Below are positions 38,251-48,912 of a DNA stretch of 64,000 nt, piece after piece. Location of the stretch: NCBI RefSeq assembly GCF_003665435.1, contig NZ_CP023407.1, forward strand, positions 1,860,001 to 1,924,000, written 5' to 3'. The notes beneath the pieces were generated by a model. That model did no database searches, had not been told where the DNA came from, and saw only the letters and a program-made list of their open reading frames with translations. Positions within the stretch are counted from its first letter, which is position 1. Every line of letters starts with the position of its first letter. The stretch is from Streptomyces fungicidicus. GTDB lineage: Bacteria; Actinomycetota; Actinomycetes; Streptomycetales; Streptomycetaceae. The position numbers and the translations under genes are program-made.

Positions 38251-38673
38251 TCAGACCTGCGGGCCGGCGACCAGCGTGCCGTTCTTCACCTCGACGGTCA
38301 GCGGCTTCAGGGGGGCCACGGCCGGCTCGCGCAGCACCTTGCCGGTGGTGGCGTCGAACTCGCTGCCGTGACAGGGGCAGACCAGCTTCGTGCCGTCGAG
38401 CTTGTTGATCGGGCACCCCGCGTGCGTGCAGACGGTGTTGTACGCCTTGAGCGTGCCGTCCCCGCTCCGGCTGACCACGACGTTGTGGTCCGGGTACAGC
38501 TTCGCGCCGTCCTCGGCGACCTCGCTCTCCGGCCCGAGCTCGACGGGCTCGGTCAGCGGGGCGGCGGAGTCGTCCGTGGTCCCTCCGCACGCGGTGAGAC
38601 CCAGCCCGGCGACGGGGGTGAGGGCCACGCCCCGCAGGACGGTGCGACGGCTCGCGGCAGGTCGGGCAGACAT
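38251..38673 (-). CDS. Rieske [2Fe-2S] lipoprotein
   Basis: 140 residues from ATG 38673. Twin-Arg signal SRRTVLRGVALTPVAGLG ending at a lipobox LTAC, so probably Tat-exported and lipid-anchored. Cluster ligands are CTHAGC and CPCHGSEF, the full Rieske set. Short soluble Rieske proteins like this occur singly in actinobacteria; there are no cytochrome b or c genes alongside, so it is not the bc1 subunit. Convergent with the XRE-like gene. Confidence 0.9.
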   Translation of the reverse strand: MSARPAASRRTVLRGVALTPVAGLGLTACGGTTDDSAAPLTEPVELGPESEVAEDGAKLYPDHNVVVSRSGDGTLKAYNTVCTHAGCPINKLDGTKLVCPCHGSEFDATTGKVLREPAVAPLKPLTVEVKNGTLVAGPQV

Positions 38674-38774
38674 GTGTGCTCCACGGGGGGAACGGCGACG
38701 AACAGGGTCCACCGGGGACGATACCGGGACCGACCACACCAACAGCGACCGGGTGCACCCGTTTCCCCTCCCGC

Positions 38775-38802
38775 GCGTAAACGATTGCGCAAGCGTTTAC
38801 GC
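38775..38802. promoter_or_regulatory. 28-bp palindromic operator upstream of lacI-type gene
   Basis: Arms GCGTAAACG (38775-38783) and CGTTTACGC (38794-38802) flank a perfect central TTGCGCAA (38785-38792); only the A/G pair at 38784/38793 breaks symmetry. Contains the NNCGNNNNCGNN-like spacing of LacI-family operators. It lies 60 bp before the LacI-family ATG and 101 bp before the divergent Rieske gene. Confidence 0.75.
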
Positions 38803-38862
38803 GCCGCCCCGCATGGGATACCGTCCCCACCCAGTACGGGACGGCGACCGGGGAGAGCCACG

Positions 38863-39945
38863 ATGGCGACCATGGCGGATGTGGCACGCAGCGCCGGTGT
38901 CTCGGTCGCCACCGTCTCCCACGTGCTGAACGGCACCCGCCCGGTCCTGCCGCACACCCGCCGGGCCGTCCTGGACGCCGTCGAGGAGCTCGGCTACACC
39001 CCGAACACCCTCGCCCGGTCCCTCGTGACGTCCCGCACCCGCACGATCGGGCTGGCGGTGTCCGCCCTCAGCAACCCGTACTTCACGGAGATCCTGCAGG
39101 GCGTCGAGGCCGCCGCCCTGGAACACGGCTACAGCCTCCTCATCGCCGATCCGCACGACGACCCCCAGCACGAGCGCAAGGTCGTACAACTGCTGCACGA
39201 GCGCCGTGTCGAAGGCATGATCGTCGCGCCCTCCGCCCGGCCGCGGGAGCTGCTCGCCTACCTCGGGCGCCACCGGGTGCCGGCGGTGTTCCTGGACCGG
39301 CTGGTCGACCCGCCCGGGAACGGCGGGGGGCCGCGCTTCGACCAGGTCTGCGCGCAGAGCACGGAACCGACGGCCCGCCTGGTGACCCATCTCGCCGGTC
39401 TCGGTCACCGTCGGATCGGCCTGGTCGCGGGGCGGCCGGGGCTCAGCACCACCGCCGAGCGGATCACCGGGTACCGGCACGGCCTGGCGGCCGCCGGACT
39501 GCCCTACGACGAGCGGCTCCTGGTGCACGGCGACTCCGAGTCGGCGGGCGCGCAACGGGCCACCGCCGGCCTGCTGGCCCCCGGTTCGCGGCCCACCGCG
39601 CTGGTCACCGCCAACAACGCCATGACGATCGGCGCGCTGCGCGCCCTGCGGGAGCGCGGTCTGTCCGTGCCCGGGGACCTCGCGCTGTGCTGCTTCGACG
39701 ACTTCGCCTGGGCGGACCTGTTCTCGCCCCGCCTCACGGCGATCGCCCAGCCCAGCAGGGACATCGGCGCCCGGGCAGTGCGGGTGCTCCTGGACCGCCT
39801 CGCCGAGCCGGACCGTCCCGCGCGTACCGAACGCCTGCCCTGCGCGTTCGTGCACCGCACGTCCTGCGGCTGCCCGGAGGAACCGCGGCCGCCGGAGGAC
39901 CCCTCCCCCTCAGCCCGAGAACCCGAGGAAAGGAACCCCTCGTGA
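38863..39945 (+). CDS. LacI-family transcriptional regulator
   Basis: 360 residues from ATG 38863 with GGGGAGAG upstream. N-terminal HTH and hinge: MADVARSAGVSVATVSHVLNGTR through LARSLVTSRTRTIG. Periplasmic-binding-protein-like ligand domain with LVTHLAGLGHRRIGLVAG and CCFDDFAWADLFSPRLT. The C-terminal ~25 residues are acidic/Pro-rich. Its stop TGA lies inside the GTG of the kinase gene, so the two are coupled. It presumably binds the palindrome upstream and controls kinase and self in response to a sugar. Confidence 0.93.
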   Translation: MATMADVARSAGVSVATVSHVLNGTRPVLPHTRRAVLDAVEELGYTPNTLARSLVTSRTRTIGLAVSALSNPYFTEILQGVEAAALEHGYSLLIADPHDDPQHERKVVQLLHERRVEGMIVAPSARPRELLAYLGRHRVPAVFLDRLVDPPGNGGGPRFDQVCAQSTEPTARLVTHLAGLGHRRIGLVAGRPGLSTTAERITGYRHGLAAAGLPYDERLLVHGDSESAGAQRATAGLLAPGSRPTALVTANNAMTIGALRALRERGLSVPGDLALCCFDDFAWADLFSPRLTAIAQPSRDIGARAVRVLLDRLAEPDRPARTERLPCAFVHRTSCGCPEEPRPPEDPSPSAREPEERNPS

Positions 39946-40859
39946 TCGTCGTAGCCGGTGAGGCACTGATCGACCTGGTACCGCGCGGCGCGGGGGCGCT
40001 CGCGGCGCTGACGCCGGCGCTCGGCGGCGGCCCGTTCAACACGGCGGTGGCGCTGGGCCGCCTCGGCTCGCCCGCCGCCTTCTGCTCGCGGGTCTCCCGA
40101 GACGCCTTCGGTGAGGCGCTGCTGGACCGGCTGCGGGAGACCGGTGTCGACGTGGCGTCGGTGCAGCGCGGCGACGAGCCGACGACACTGGCCGTCGCCA
40201 CGCTCGGCACGGACGGCTCGGCGGCGTACTCCTTCTACGTGGAGGGGACCGCGGACCGGCTGTTCACCGCCCCCGGGGCGCTGCCGGCCGGTACCCGCGC
40301 GGTGTCGTTCGGGACCTGTTCGCTGGTGCTGGAGCCGGGCGCGAGCGTGTACGAGGAGCTGATGCGCACCGCCTCCGCGCGGGGCGTGTTCACGGCGCTG
40401 GACCCCAACATCCGGGCGGGTCTCGTCCCGGACGCGGACGCCTACCGGGCCCGGTTCCGGAGCTGGCTGCCGTCGGTGTCGCTGCTGAAGCTGTCCGCGG
40501 AGGACGCCGCGTGGCTCGGCGGCTCCCCGAAGGAGTGGCTGGCCGCCGGCCCCGCGGCGGTCGTGGTCACCCGGGGCGGGGAGGGGCTGACGGTGTTCAC
40601 CCGCGACGGCGGCGAGTACGCGGTGCCGGGTGAGCGGGTCGAGGTGGTGGACACGATCGGCGCCGGGGACACGGTGAACGCGGCGCTGCTGCACGGGCTC
40701 GCGGCCCGGGACGCGCTCAGTGACGCGGGGGTGGCCGCGCTGGACGCCGGGGGCTGGGCGGACCTGCTCGGGTTCGCGGCGCGCGCGGCGGCGATCACCT
40801 GTTCCCGCGCGGGCGCGCAGCCGCCGTACGCGCGGGAACTGGAGCCGGAGGGCGTCTGA
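39942..40859 (+). CDS. PfkB-family carbohydrate kinase (fructokinase-like)
   Basis: 305 residues from GTG 39942. IVVAGEALIDLVP, GGGPFNTAVALGRLGSPAAFCSRVS near the N-terminus and the PfkB anion-hole/ATP signature VVDTIGAGDTVNAALLHGL with catalytic Asp near the C-terminus. The sugar is not certain; fructokinase and ribokinase-like members share these features. No transporter is linked, so phosphorylation may act on an intracellular sugar. Confidence 0.88.
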   Translation: MIVVAGEALIDLVPRGAGALAALTPALGGGPFNTAVALGRLGSPAAFCSRVSRDAFGEALLDRLRETGVDVASVQRGDEPTTLAVATLGTDGSAAYSFYVEGTADRLFTAPGALPAGTRAVSFGTCSLVLEPGASVYEELMRTASARGVFTALDPNIRAGLVPDADAYRARFRSWLPSVSLLKLSAEDAAWLGGSPKEWLAAGPAAVVVTRGGEGLTVFTRDGGEYAVPGERVEVVDTIGAGDTVNAALLHGLAARDALSDAGVAALDAGGWADLLGFAARAAAITCSRAGAQPPYARELEPEGV

Positions 40860-40865
40860 CGCACG

Positions 40866-40906
40866 CACGCGCCGTGCCGCGGGTCTCCCCCGCGGCACGG
40901 CGCGTG
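40866..40906. terminator. Strong bidirectional terminator (pfkB-type gene / uvrA)
   Basis: Perfect 18-bp stem: the arm at 40866-40883 and its exact complement at 40889-40906, with a 5-nt loop TCTCC. Occupies most of the 61-bp gap between the two convergent genes. Confidence 0.92.
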
Positions 40907-40920
40907 CCGGTGCGTGCCGG

Positions 40921-43944
<3,024 letters not shown>

Positions 43945-44167
43945 GCCGGTCCGCACCTTTCTTGAGAGAAGTGACAGGGGCGGGGCCCCCGTCTTTCTCA
44001 GACTAGGGGGAGCCACTGACAACGCCGGTTCGGATTCACGGGTTGTCAACAAACCCCGGCTCTCCAGCATGCCCGACGCCGCTCCCGAGCTTATAGCACG
44101 TGCATTCGATTTAGGGTCGTGCTTCACCACCTTCACCCGAAGGTGGGACGGGGCTAGGGTCAGCACC

Positions 44168-44857
44168 ATGATTGATCACGCTGATGACCTGGCGTCTGTA
44201 CAAGCAGCGACCGAACGGCTGCTCAGCGCGGCCGCCGCACTGGACAACGCGGCTGTGACCCAGTCGTCACGGCTTCCCGGCTGGACCCGCGGCCATGTGC
44301 TCGCCCACCTGGCCCGCAACGCGGACGCCCTGGTGAACGTCCTGGAGGGCCGCCCCATGTACGCGTCCGCCGAGGCGCGGGACGCCGACATCGAGCGGGA
44401 CGCGCCGCGCCCCCTCGACGCGCACCTCGCCGACGTGCGGGAGAGCGCCGAGCGCTTCCGTGCGGCGGGCGCGGCCCCGGCGGACTGGTCGCGCGAGGTG
44501 GAACTGCGCAACGGGGTCACGGACCGGGCGGAGCGGGTGCCGTTCCGGCGCTGGGTGGAGGTGGCGCTGCACCACGTGGACCTGGGGATCGGCTACGAGC
44601 TGGAGGACCTGCCGGCGGACTTCACGGAGCGGGAGATCGCCTTCCTGGCGGCACGGTTCGACGGGCACCGGGACGTGCCGCCGACCGCCCTGGCCACCGA
44701 GGACGGCAGGACCTGGACCACCGGCGGCGGGGCGGACGGCGGTCCGGTCGCGGTCGGCGGGACGGCCGCCGACCTGCTCGGCTGGCTGGCCGGCCGCCGG
44801 GACGGCGCCGCCCTGACCGTGAAGGGCGGCGCCCTCCCGTCGCTTCCGCCGCTCTAG
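44168..44857 (+). CDS. Mycothiol-dependent maleylpyruvate isomerase-family protein
   Basis: 229 residues from ATG 44168. DinB-like four-helix bundle start ([46 protein letters not shown]) with the family's conserved [14 protein letters not shown], and mid-protein [17 protein letters not shown] holding the Zn His-xxx-Asp pair. Family members use mycothiol as cofactor, and some are thiol transferases rather than isomerases. The C-terminal MDMPI_C-like part carries the mycothiol-binding domain. Followed by a beta-lactamase-fold hydrolase 44 nt downstream. Confidence 0.85.
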   Translation: MIDHADDLASVQAATERLLSAAAALDNAAVTQSSRLPGWTRGHVLAHLARNADALVNVLEGRPMYASAEARDADIERDAPRPLDAHLADVRESAERFRAAGAAPADWSREVELRNGVTDRAERVPFRRWVEVALHHVDLGIGYELEDLPADFTEREIAFLAARFDGHRDVPPTALATEDGRTWTTGGGADGGPVAVGGTAADLLGWLAGRRDGAALTVKGGALPSLPPL

Positions 44858-44901
44858 GGGACGGCACGACCGGCGGCGCTTCCCCCTATAGGCTGACGGC
44901 C

Positions 44902-45558
44902 ATGACGTACAGCGGTCGGGTGACGGTCGGCGGCCCAGCCGACGTGCACGAACTCAAGGACCTGATGATCACCAAGATCGCGGTCGGCCCCATGGACAAC
45001 AACGCCTATCTGCTGCGTTGCCGGGCCACCGACGAGCAGGTGCTGATCGACGCGGCCAACGACGCGGAGGCCCTGCTGGGGACGATCGGTGACGACGGCA
45101 TCGCGTCCGTCGTCACCACCCACCGGCACGGCGACCACTGGCAGGCGCTCGCCGCGGTCGTCGCCGCCACCGGCGCCCGGACCCTCGCGGGCCGGGAGGA
45201 CGCCGAGGGCATCCCGGTGCCGACGGACGTGCCGGTCGACGACGGCGACATCGTCCGCGTCGGCCGGGTGGAACTCACCGCCCGCCGTCTGGTCGGACAC
45301 ACCCCCGGCTCGATCGCCCTCGTCTACGACGACCCCCACGGGCACCCGCACGTGTTCACCGGGGACTGTCTGTTCCCGGGCGGTGTGGGCAACACCCACA
45401 AGGACCCGGAGGCGTTCGCGAGCCTGATCCATGACGTCGAGACCAAGATCTTCGACGTGCTGCCGGACGAGACCTGGGTGTACCCCGGCCACGGCGACGA
45501 CACCACCCTGGGCGCCGAGCGCCCGCATCTGCCGGAGTGGCGCGCGCGGGGCTGGTGA
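44902..45558 (+). CDS. MBL-fold metallohydrolase (glyoxalase II-like)
   Basis: 218 residues. Metal motif THRHGDHW (HxHxDH), GHTPGSIALVY, a bridging Asp in FTGDCLFPGGVG, and late His in YPGHGDDTT. Closest in pattern to hydroxyacylglutathione hydrolase-like proteins, which in mycothiol bacteria may act on S-acyl mycothiol adducts. Sits after the MDMPI-family gene, which suggests shared thiol-conjugate detoxification (inference). Confidence 0.88.
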   Translation: MTYSGRVTVGGPADVHELKDLMITKIAVGPMDNNAYLLRCRATDEQVLIDAANDAEALLGTIGDDGIASVVTTHRHGDHWQALAAVVAATGARTLAGREDAEGIPVPTDVPVDDGDIVRVGRVELTARRLVGHTPGSIALVYDDPHGHPHVFTGDCLFPGGVGNTHKDPEAFASLIHDVETKIFDVLPDETWVYPGHGDDTTLGAERPHLPEWRARGW

Positions 45559-45564
45559 CGGGGC

Positions 45565-46038
45565 CTACGCCTCGGCCAGTCCCGGTCCGGCCAGCGCCGC
45601 GATCCGCTCCACCGCGAACACGTATCCCTGCACGCCGCACCCCGCGATGACGCCGTCGGCGCGCAGGGAGACGTAGGAGTGGTGCCGGAAGGACTCGCGC
45701 CGGTGGATGTTGGAGATGTGGACCTCCACCACGGGCAGCCCGTCACAGGTGTGGAGGGCGTCGAGGATCGCCACGGACGTGTGCGAGTAGGCGCCGGGGT
45801 TGATGACGATCCCGCAGTGGCTGAGGCGCGCCTCGTGGATCCAGTCCACCAGTTGGCCCTCGTGGTTGGACTGCCGCAGGTCCACGGTGCCGCCCCGCGC
45901 CGCGGCCGCCTTGGCGCACATCGCCTCCACGTCGGCGAGCGTGTCGGAGCCGTAGATCTCCGGCTGGCGCTGTCCCAGCAGGTTCAGGTTGGGGCCGTTG
46001 AGGATCATGATGGGGGCGCTGGCCAGGTTGCGGGGCAC
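45565..46038 (-). CDS. aroQ: 3-dehydroquinate dehydratase type II
   Basis: 157 residues from GTG 46038 with GGAGG 5 nt upstream; the longer ATG 46104 frame adds a non-conserved tail. Third step of the shikimate pathway. Type II signatures: [19 protein letters not shown] with catalytic Tyr, [34 protein letters not shown]. Converges on the MBL-fold gene with 6 bp between. Confidence 0.95.
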   Translation of the reverse strand: MPRNLASAPIMILNGPNLNLLGQRQPEIYGSDTLADVEAMCAKAAAARGGTVDLRQSNHEGQLVDWIHEARLSHCGIVINPGAYSHTSVAILDALHTCDGLPVVEVHISNIHRRESFRHHSYVSLRADGVIAGCGVQGYVFAVERIAALAGPGLAEA

Positions 46039-46177
46039 GGTTCCTCCGGTCCGTCGGGGTGACGCGGCTCCCACCGGAGCCGCTGCTCGGACCCGGTCTA
46101 TCACGGTGTGCAGTACGGCCGTTCGGCGCCGGGCGCGTCGACCCCGGGACGCCGGTCACGCGCGCGGGAGAACGGCC

Positions 46178-46218
46178 GTGCCCGGGGCCCCGTCGTCTCC
46201 GACGCGGACCCCGGGCAC
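46178..46218 (-). terminator. Terminator of the cation antiporter gene
   Basis: GTGCCCGGGG (46178-46187) pairs with CCCCGGGCAC (46209-46218), plus CGTCG/CGACG inside. 19 nt past the stop at 46238. Confidence 0.7.
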
Positions 46219-46237
46219 ACGGGTACGGAAATCCGTC

Positions 46238-47338
46238 CTACGGGTTGAGCGCCAGCTCCAGATAGGCGGCGAGCAGCACCAGGTGCACGCCTCCCTGGAG
46301 CGGTGTGGCGCGTCCGGGAACGACGGTCAGCGCGCCCACCACCATGGTCAGGGCGAGCAGCACCAGATGGGTGTTGCCGAGGCCGAGGACGAGCGGGCCG
46401 GTGAGCCAGAGGGACGCCAGCGCGACGGCCGGGATGGTCAGGCCGATGCTCGCCATGGCCGAGCCGAGCGCCAGGTTCATGCTGGTCTGCACCTGGTTGC
46501 GGCGCGCGGCGCGCACCGCGGCGATGGTCTCCGGGAGGAGGACCAGCAGGGCGATGACCACACCGACCACGGAGTGCGGCAGCCCGGCCGCTTCCACGCC
46601 GGACTCGATCGTGGGCGAGACCCCTTTGGCCAGGCCGACCACTCCGATCAGGGCCAGGCCCAGCAGCCCGAGACTGATCAGGGCGACGCGCGTGGTGGGG
46701 GCCTCCGCGTGCTCCTCCACCGGGCTGGCCTTCTCGCTCTGTTTGACGATCGGCAGGAAGTAGTCGCGATGTCGCACCGTCTGCGTCGCCACGAAGAGGG
46801 CGTAGAGGATCAGCGAGGAGACCGCCGCGAACGTGAGCTGCACGGTGGAGAACTCCGGACCCGGCTTGCTCGTGGTGAACGTCGGGAGCACGAGGCTGAG
46901 GGTCGCCAGCGTCGCGACGGTGGCGAGGGCGGCGCCGGTGCCCTCCGAATTGAAGACCGCCGTGCCGTGACGCAGTGATCCCACCAGCAGACTCAGTCCG
47001 AGGATGCCGTTGACGGTGATCATCACGGCCGCGAACACGGTGTCTCTGGCGAGCGTCGCGCTCTTGTCCCCGCCGTCGATCATCAGCGTGACGATCAGCG
47101 CCACCTCGATGACGGTGACGGCGACCGCCAGCACCAGGGAGCCGAACGGCTCACCGACCCGGTGGGCGACCACCTCCGCGTGGTGCACTGCGGCCAGCAC
47201 GGCGCCCGCGAGGACCAGGGTCACCACCGCGACGATCCAGCCGGGCAGTTCACGTCCCCAGGTCAGGACCAGCAGGACTACGGCGAACACCGGCACCAGG
47301 GTTGTCCACTGGGCCGCGAGCCTGAGCCGAGCGGTCAT
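46238..47338 (-). CDS. Ca2+/H+ (cation/proton) antiporter, ChaA-like
   Basis: 366 residues from ATG 47338; an earlier ATG (47368) adds ten residues. About eleven hydrophobic segments. The two alpha-repeat signatures of the CaCA superfamily are visible: GEPFGSLVLAVAVTVIEVALIVTLM near residue 65-90 and LLPETIAAVRAARRNQVQTSMNLALGSAMASIGLTIP in the second half, each with the conserved acidic residue (VIEVA, LPETI) in the membrane. Likely exports Ca2+ or Na+/K+. Head-to-tail downstream of terC. Confidence 0.87.
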   Translation of the reverse strand: MTARLRLAAQWTTLVPVFAVVLLVLTWGRELPGWIVAVVTLVLAGAVLAAVHHAEVVAHRVGEPFGSLVLAVAVTVIEVALIVTLMIDGGDKSATLARDTVFAAVMITVNGILGLSLLVGSLRHGTAVFNSEGTGAALATVATLATLSLVLPTFTTSKPGPEFSTVQLTFAAVSSLILYALFVATQTVRHRDYFLPIVKQSEKASPVEEHAEAPTTRVALISLGLLGLALIGVVGLAKGVSPTIESGVEAAGLPHSVVGVVIALLVLLPETIAAVRAARRNQVQTSMNLALGSAMASIGLTIPAVALASLWLTGPLVLGLGNTHLVLLALTMVVGALTVVPGRATPLQGGVHLVLLAAYLELALNP

Positions 47339-47623
47339 GTGGTGATCGTCGCAGACGCGAAGCGGCACCGCACCTTACCGAGGCCCTCGGACCACCGGCC
47401 GATTCCAGGAGGCGCGGGGGGTGTCACCGCCGTGCGGCGCACCCCTCCGCTCCGCGATCCTGATCGTCTCGGGGTCATCATGGTCACGCATGGCCTCCTC
47501 GTACGAGTCGTATGGGCCCGGCGCCGCCGCGCGGCGCCGGGGTGGAACATGCCGCACCGGAAGCGGTGGCCGGCGAGGTGCCGACCGCCGCTCCCGGTGC
47601 CGGTGCTCCGGTGTCCGACAGGG
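47339..47623. other. Intergenic region between terC and the antiporter
   Basis: 285 bp without a supported gene. A 60-codon minus-strand frame from GTG 47557 (YDSYEEAMRDHDDPETIRIAERRG) reads fairly protein-like and might be a small gene, but it has no clear ribosome site and overlaps a strong hairpin. The hairpin is reported separately. Confidence 0.4.
47517..47541 (-). terminator. Strong hairpin downstream of terC
   Basis: Perfect 11-bp stem CCCGGCGCCGC (47517-47527) / GCGGCGCCGGG (47531-47541) with a CGC loop, 82 nt past the terC stop. Most likely the terC terminator. Confidence 0.65.
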
Positions 47624-48625
47624 TCAGACGTCTATGTCCTGCTTCTGGGGGTTCCCCTCCGGGCCCCCGCCCGCCTCGGCCTCCGCCTGCTTCCGGGAGG
47701 CCCGGAGGCTGGTGATCGTGGTGACGATCAGGACCGAGCAGATCACGCCCAGCGAGACCGGGATGCTGATCTCGGGAACGTGTACCCCGGACTCGTGCAG
47801 TGCGTGGAGCACCAGCTTCACGCCGATGAAGCCCAGGATGATCGACAGGCCGTAGGACAGGTGGACCAGCTTCTTCAGCAGGCCGCCGATGAGGAAGTAC
47901 AGCTGCCTGAGGCCCATCAGCGCGAACGCGTTCGCCGTGAACACGATGTACGGGTCCTGCGTCAGGCCGAAGATCGCGGGGATCGAGTCGAGCGCGAAGA
48001 GGACGTCCGTGGTGCCGATGGCGAGCATCACGACGAGCATCGGGGTCATGACCCGCTTGCCGTTCTCCTCGATCCACAGCTTGGTGCCGTGGTACCGGTC
48101 GGCCACGCCGAAGCGGCGCTCGGCGGCCTTGAGCAGCTTGTTCTCCTCGAACTCCTCGTCCTCCTCGTCGGCCCGGGCCTCCTGGATGAGCTTCCAGGCG
48201 GTCCAGATCAGGAAGGCGCCGAAGAGGTAGAACACCCACGAGAAGTTGGCGATGATCGCGGCCCCGGCGGCGATGAAGATCGTGCGCAGCACCAGGGCGA
48301 CGAGCACACCGACGAGGAGCACCCGCTGCTGGTACTGCGACGGCACCGCGAACTTCGCCATGATCAGGACGAAGACGAAGAGGTTGTCGACGCTCAGCGA
48401 CTTCTCGGTGATGTAGCCGGCGAAGAACTCACCGGCGGGCTGGCCACCGCCGAAGACCAGCAGGCCGAGCCCGAAGAGCGCGGCCAGGACGATCCAGACG
48501 ATGGTCCAGATCCCGGCTTCCTTGATGGAAACGTCGTGCGGTTTGCGGCCGATGAAGAAGTCGACCGCGATGAGGGCGCTCAGGCCCAAGATCGTCAGGA
48601 CCCATAGGGTCACGGAAACATCCAC
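47624..48625 (-). CDS. TerC-family integral membrane protein
   Basis: 333 residues from GTG 48625 with GGAGG 4 nt upstream. TerC proteins are multi-pass membrane proteins tied to Mn2+ export and tellurium/metal stress. Characteristic stretches: DFFIGRKPHDVSIKEA, GYITEKSLSVDNLFVFVLIM (with conserved Asp in the helix), and TTDVLFALDSIPAIFGLTQDPYIVFTANAFALMGLR. The leader carries a yybP-ykoY-type riboswitch, which fits Mn2+ control. Two TerD genes lie upstream on the same strand. Confidence 0.93.
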   Translation of the reverse strand: MDVSVTLWVLTILGLSALIAVDFFIGRKPHDVSIKEAGIWTIVWIVLAALFGLGLLVFGGGQPAGEFFAGYITEKSLSVDNLFVFVLIMAKFAVPSQYQQRVLLVGVLVALVLRTIFIAAGAAIIANFSWVFYLFGAFLIWTAWKLIQEARADEEDEEFEENKLLKAAERRFGVADRYHGTKLWIEENGKRVMTPMLVVMLAIGTTDVLFALDSIPAIFGLTQDPYIVFTANAFALMGLRQLYFLIGGLLKKLVHLSYGLSIILGFIGVKLVLHALHESGVHVPEISIPVSLGVICSVLIVTTITSLRASRKQAEAEAGGGPEGNPQKQDIDV

Positions 48626-48673
48626 TGCGCCTCCGGCAGATACGTCACAGGGCAAATGTCAGCGTCGTCGCTG

Positions 48674-48801
48674 CCGGAGGTCTCTTCCACCCGGACCTCC
48701 GGCGCTCTACTGCGCCCGGACGGTCCTTGGGCCGACGCCCCGGGATCTGGCCTGATCCGTATTGACGGGGTCGCCGCACAGACAGGGAGTACTCCCCTCC
48801 G
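48674..48801 (-). ncRNA. yybP-ykoY-type (Mn2+) riboswitch aptamer of terC
   Basis: Read on the minus strand: P1 5' strand CGGAGG followed by the conserved GGGGAGTA loop sequence (48797-48790), a central CCCGTCAATACGG, and a 3' segment GGAAGAGACCTCCGG whose CCTCCG closes P1. These match the fixed positions of the yybP-ykoY family (GGGGAGUA, GUCAA, AAGA(GA)CC), known to sense Mn2+ and to precede terC-family genes. The 3' strand CCTCCGGCAG is the exact complement of CTGCCGGAGG (48639-48630), which holds the terC ribosome site. Confidence 0.8.
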
Positions 48802-48858
48802 TGCGGTCAAAGATACCCAATCACCAAGGATTGGTAAAGGCTCAAGTAAAGGAAGTTA

Positions 48859-48883
48859 CAAAGCCGCAGGTCGCGGGGCTTTG
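48859..48883 (-). terminator. Terminator of the TerD-fusion gene
   Basis: CAAAGCC (48859-48865) pairs with GGCTTTG (48877-48883), 11-nt loop, 30 nt past the stop; the minus strand continues TAACTTCCTTTACTTG. Separates the TerD genes from the terC riboswitch. Confidence 0.65.
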
Positions 48884-48912
48884 CACAGCCTTGATCAAGA
48901 GGGGTGCGGGCG

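Noticed and set aside
47375..47557. 60-codon minus-strand frame between terC and the antiporter
   Set aside because: Partly protein-like, but lacks a ribosome site and overlaps a strong 11-bp terminator-like hairpin; noted in the intergenic entry instead.
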